Below, one piece after another: positions 42,757 to 45,196 of a stretch of 45,196 nt of DNA (the stretch's first letter is position 1; each line of letters starts with the position of its first letter). Source of the stretch: Gammaproteobacteria bacterium (GTDB lineage Bacteria; Gemmatimonadota; Gemmatimonadetes; Longimicrobiales; Gaopeijiaceae); NCBI GenBank assembly GCA_009840525.1, contig VXNP01000118.1, forward strand, positions 1 through 45,196, given 5' to 3'. The notes beneath the pieces are model-generated. The model saw only the letters and a list, made by a program, of their open reading frames with translations. It was not told where the DNA came from and searched no databases. A program made the position numbers and the translations under genes.

Positions 42757-45196
42757 ATGATGCAGATAGCCCGGTCGAGGGAACGCATTCTTCCGCGTCC
42801 CATCGAGCAGGAGATGCGGGAGTCGTTCCTCGACTACTCGATGAGCGTCATCGTCCAGCGGGCGCTGCCGGATGTGCGCGACGGGCTCAAGCCGGTGCAC
42901 CGGCGCATCCTCTTCGCCATGCACGAGCTGGGGCTGGCCCCGGACCGGAGCTACAAGAAGAGCGCCACCGTGGTCGGGGACGTGCTGGGCAAGTACCACC
43001 CGCACGGGGACAGCGCCGTCTACGACGCCCTTGTGCGCATGGTGCAGGATTTCTCGCTGCGCTATCCGCTGGTGGACGGTCAGGGCAACTTCGGTTCCAT
43101 CGACGGGGATCCGGCGGCTGCGTACCGCTACACCGAGGCGCGCCTCTCGCGGGTGGCCGCCGATCTGCTGACCGACATCGCCCGGGACACCGTCGACTGG
43201 ACGCCCAACTTCGACGACCGCCTGAAGGAGCCGGTCGTGGTGCCCTCGCGCCTCCCCAACCTGCTGATGAACGGCAGCGCCGGGATCGCCGTGGGCATGA
43301 GCACGAACGTGCCGCCGCACAACCTCGGGGAGCTGGTTGCGGCGATCAGGAAGCTGACGGACGACGAAGAGCCGACGCTGGACGAGCTGATGGAGGTCAT
43401 TCCCGGGCCGGATTTTCCGACCGGCGGCTTCATCGTCGGGCGCAAGGGCATCCGGGAGATGTACCGCACGGGCCGCGGACGCATCGTCATGCGGGCGCGC
43501 GTGGTGCGCGAGAAGATCCGCGGCGGAAGGGAGCAGCTGGTGATTGCCGAGCTGCCCTACGCCACCTCGAAGTCCAAGATCATCGCCCAGATCGCCGGCC
43601 TGTCGCGCAAGGGGGCGCTGTCCGAGGTGTCCAACCTGCGCGACGAGTCCGACCGCGACGGCATCCGCCTGGTCATCGAACTGAAGCGTGGCGCCGATGC
43701 CGGCACGGTGCTGAAGCGGCTCTTCCGGCGCACCGGCCTGCAGTCCACCTTCGGCGCGATCCTGCTGGCGCTGGACGGCGGCGAGCCGCGCGAGTTCACC
43801 CTGAAGGAGATGCTGGAGCGCTTCCGCGATCACCGCATAGAGGTCATCCGGAGGCGGTCGCAGCATGAACTGGCCAAGGCGGAAGACCGCGCGCACGTCG
43901 TCGAGGGCATGCTGCGCGCCCTCGATTTCATCGATGAGGTGATCGCGATCATCCGCTCATCGGAGGACCGCGCGCAGGCGGCGGAGCGGCTGCAGGGCGA
44001 GCTGGATCTGACGGAGCGGCAGGCCGGCGCCATCCTGGACATGCAGCTGGCGCGCCTGACTTCGCTCGAGCGGCAGAAGCTGGAAGACGAACTTGTCGGG
44101 CTGCGAAGGACCATCCGCCGGCTCCGCCACATCCTGTCGAGCGAGTACCGCCAGTTGCAGGTGATGCTCGAGGAGCTGGAAGAAGGGGTGCGGCAGTTCG
44201 GCGACGCGCGCCGCACGACCATTCTTGACAGGAAGACCGCCTCGAAGGAGACCGTGGAGGCCGCGGAGGCGGACGAGGATGTGGTGGTCACCGTCAGCCA
44301 CCAGGGGTTCGTGAAGCGCATGCCCGTGCATCTGTACCGCCGCCGGCTGGCGAGCGGGAAGCTGCTCGCGGGGATGGCGCGCTACGCGGACGACTACCTG
44401 GAGCGCCTCTTCGTGGCGCGCACACAGGGGTGGATTCTCGCGTTCACGGAAGGCGGCCACGTTCACTTCCTGAGCGTGGCCGATGTACCCGAGAGCGGCC
44501 TGGCGTCGCGCGGGCAGTCGCTCTACAGCCTCACCGCGGGCAGCCGCGCGGATCCGTTCACCGCGCTCCTGCAGGTCGACACCATGACCGGGGAGGGTCA
44601 GGTGGTGTTCGTGACCGAGCGCGGCACGGTGAAGCGGACGCGCCTGTCGGAGTTCTCGAACCCGCGGCCGGCCGGGCTGGCTGCCTCGCGGGTGCGGCCG
44701 GGCGACCGCATCGTCACGGTGATGCTCTCGGAGGGCGGCGCCGACGTCATGCTGGCGACCCGCCACGGCCGAGCGATCCGCTTCGCCGAGGGGCAGGTGC
44801 CGGTCGTGGGTCGGACCGCCTTCGGGGTGAAGGGCATCCGGCTGCGCGGCGACGACTTGGTCGTATCTGCGCTCCTGATCCGCCGGGAAGGCACGGTGCT
44901 GGCGGTGTCCGACCAGGGGTGGGGCCGGCGCACGGACGTGAACGACTACCCGCGGCGGAAGCGCGGCGGCCTGGGCGTGGTGATGCGCGCGCCCGGCGAC
45001 CGCCAAGGAAGCCTGATCGGCGCGATCGAGGTCCTCGACCAGGACGCGGTCATGCTGGTGACGGCCGCCGGCCGGATCACCCAGGTGGTGGCTGGGGACG
45101 TGCCGGTGACCGGGAAGGCCGCGCGGGGCACCCGGTTGGCCGAGGTGGAAGTGGGCGACCGGGTGGTCCGGGTGACCCGCAGCCAGGGGGGTGGGG
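42757..45196 (+). CDS. gyrA: Type IIA topoisomerase subunit A (GyrA-like), truncated by the window edge
   Basis: At least 813 residues from ATG 42757 (GAGGAG upstream) with no stop before the edge. The winged-helix breakage-reunion domain holds the active-site tyrosine Tyr125 ([11 protein letters not shown]), the quinolone region [10 protein letters not shown] (Ser and Asp both retained), and the coiled coil with its globular domain. The C-terminal six-bladed propeller is present. Where the GyrA box (Q-R-R-G-G-K-G) should be, the sequence is [13 protein letters not shown], and a later loop reads RRKRGGLGV. Such a box is needed for DNA wrapping by GyrA, so this subunit could act more like ParC or have reduced supercoiling. 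No gyrB lies next to it. Confidence 0.9.
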   Translation, partial: MMQIARSRERILPRPIEQEMRESFLDYSMSVIVQRALPDVRDGLKPVHRRILFAMHELGLAPDRSYKKSATVVGDVLGKYHPHGDSAVYDALVRMVQDFSLRYPLVDGQGNFGSIDGDPAAAYRYTEARLSRVAADLLTDIARDTVDWTPNFDDRLKEPVVVPSRLPNLLMNGSAGIAVGMSTNVPPHNLGELVAAIRKLTDDEEPTLDELMEVIPGPDFPTGGFIVGRKGIREMYRTGRGRIVMRARVVREKIRGGREQLVIAELPYATSKSKIIAQIAGLSRKGALSEVSNLRDESDRDGIRLVIELKRGADAGTVLKRLFRRTGLQSTFGAILLALDGGEPREFTLKEMLERFRDHRIEVIRRRSQHELAKAEDRAHVVEGMLRALDFIDEVIAIIRSSEDRAQAAERLQGELDLTERQAGAILDMQLARLTSLERQKLEDELVGLRRTIRRLRHILSSEYRQLQVMLEELEEGVRQFGDARRTTILDRKTASKETVEAAEADEDVVVTVSHQGFVKRMPVHLYRRRLASGKLLAGMARYADDYLERLFVARTQGWILAFTEGGHVHFLSVADVPESGLASRGQSLYSLTAGSRADPFTALLQVDTMTGEGQVVFVTERGTVKRTRLSEFSNPRPAGLAASRVRPGDRIVTVMLSEGGADVMLATRHGRAIRFAEGQVPVVGRTAFGVKGIRLRGDDLVVSALLIRREGTVLAVSDQGWGRRTDVNDYPRRKRGGLGVVMRAPGDRQGSLIGAIEVLDQDAVMLVTAAGRITQVVAGDVPVTGKAARGTRLAEVEVGDRVVRVTRSQGGG

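Noticed and set aside
1..45196. CRISPR arrays, transposases, phage genes or rRNA
   Set aside because: No direct-repeat arrays, transposase motifs, integrase motifs or rRNA sequence were seen.

Overview
The window is about 45 kb of very GC-rich (roughly two thirds G+C or more) bacterial chromosome. Genes are tightly packed, often with 4-base ATGA/GTGA overlaps, and there is no phage, insertion sequence or CRISPR array. The mixture of genes is what I would expect from a Gemmatimonadota-like bacterium, possibly a marine or host-associated lineage: a secreted amidohydrolase, a large PIG-L deacetylase, an Ig-domain metallopeptidase lipoprotein, a compact Paa-type oxygenase cluster, a plant/Chlamydia-type FabI and a DUF6941-like protein. 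That placement is an inference from gene content and base composition, not from a marker-gene tree.

Layout. 1-2.3 kb (minus strand): the 5' end of a class V aminotransferase running off the left edge through a suspicious poly-C/G tract, a secreted metal-dependent amidohydrolase, and a small ORF followed by what may be the stump of a PIN-domain toxin. 2.4-5.7 kb: an ATP-dependent-type RNA ligase diverging from NAD-dependent DNA ligase (ligA). 5.9-10.3 kb: a cation/Ca2+ antiporter, a DUF2157-like membrane protein, FabI and a class III aminotransferase in one probable transcription unit, met convergently by an alpha/beta hydrolase. 11.25-11.44 kb: tRNA-Glu(CTC) and tRNA-Val(CAC). 11.5-15.1 kb (minus): an aconitase-superfamily protein with the swivel domain at its N terminus and an NSS-family Na+ symporter. 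15.2-19.8 kb: a complete BMP-type (nucleoside-like) ABC importer: lipoprotein, double ATPase, two permeases. 20-24.5 kb: a type II asparaginase homologue with altered substrate-binding residues, a 916-residue PIG-L protein and a small secreted protein. 24.7-25.5 kb: two tandem DoxX-like membrane proteins.

25.6-29.5 kb: a large FAD oxidoreductase/GcvT fusion (dimethylglycine/sarcosine dehydrogenase type) convergent with a DmdA-like GcvT protein, suggesting folate-linked demethylation of methylated amines or sulfonium compounds. 29.5-32.5 kb: a PIN-domain protein, an Ig-domain/HExxH metallopeptidase lipoprotein and a DCC-type small thiol protein. 32.7-35.1 kb (minus): a TauD/TfdA-type dioxygenase and a Tat-exported aspartylglucosaminidase interrupted by a single-base frameshift in a C/G run. 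35.2-38.2 kb: a compact phenylacetyl-CoA epoxidase-like cluster in which PaaD is split into a MIP18/DUF59 protein and a separate 66-residue zinc-ribbon protein, with PaaA, PaaB-like and PaaC between or around them and no PaaE reductase. 38.2-42.7 kb: a lipoprotein, an isoprenylcysteine-methyltransferase-like membrane protein, a small conserved protein, a PLP decarboxylase, a CPBP protease and a DUF6941-like protein. 42.8 kb to the right edge: the A subunit of a type IIA topoisomerase (gyrA-like), cut by the window end and with a degenerate GyrA box.

No obviously novel multi-gene defence or mobile system was found. The strongest unusual signals are the split-PaaD oxygenase cluster, the asparaginase with a rewritten ligand pocket, the topoisomerase lacking a normal GyrA box, and the RNA ligase divergent from ligA. 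All functional statements are based on motif recognition from the sequence; no database search was run.
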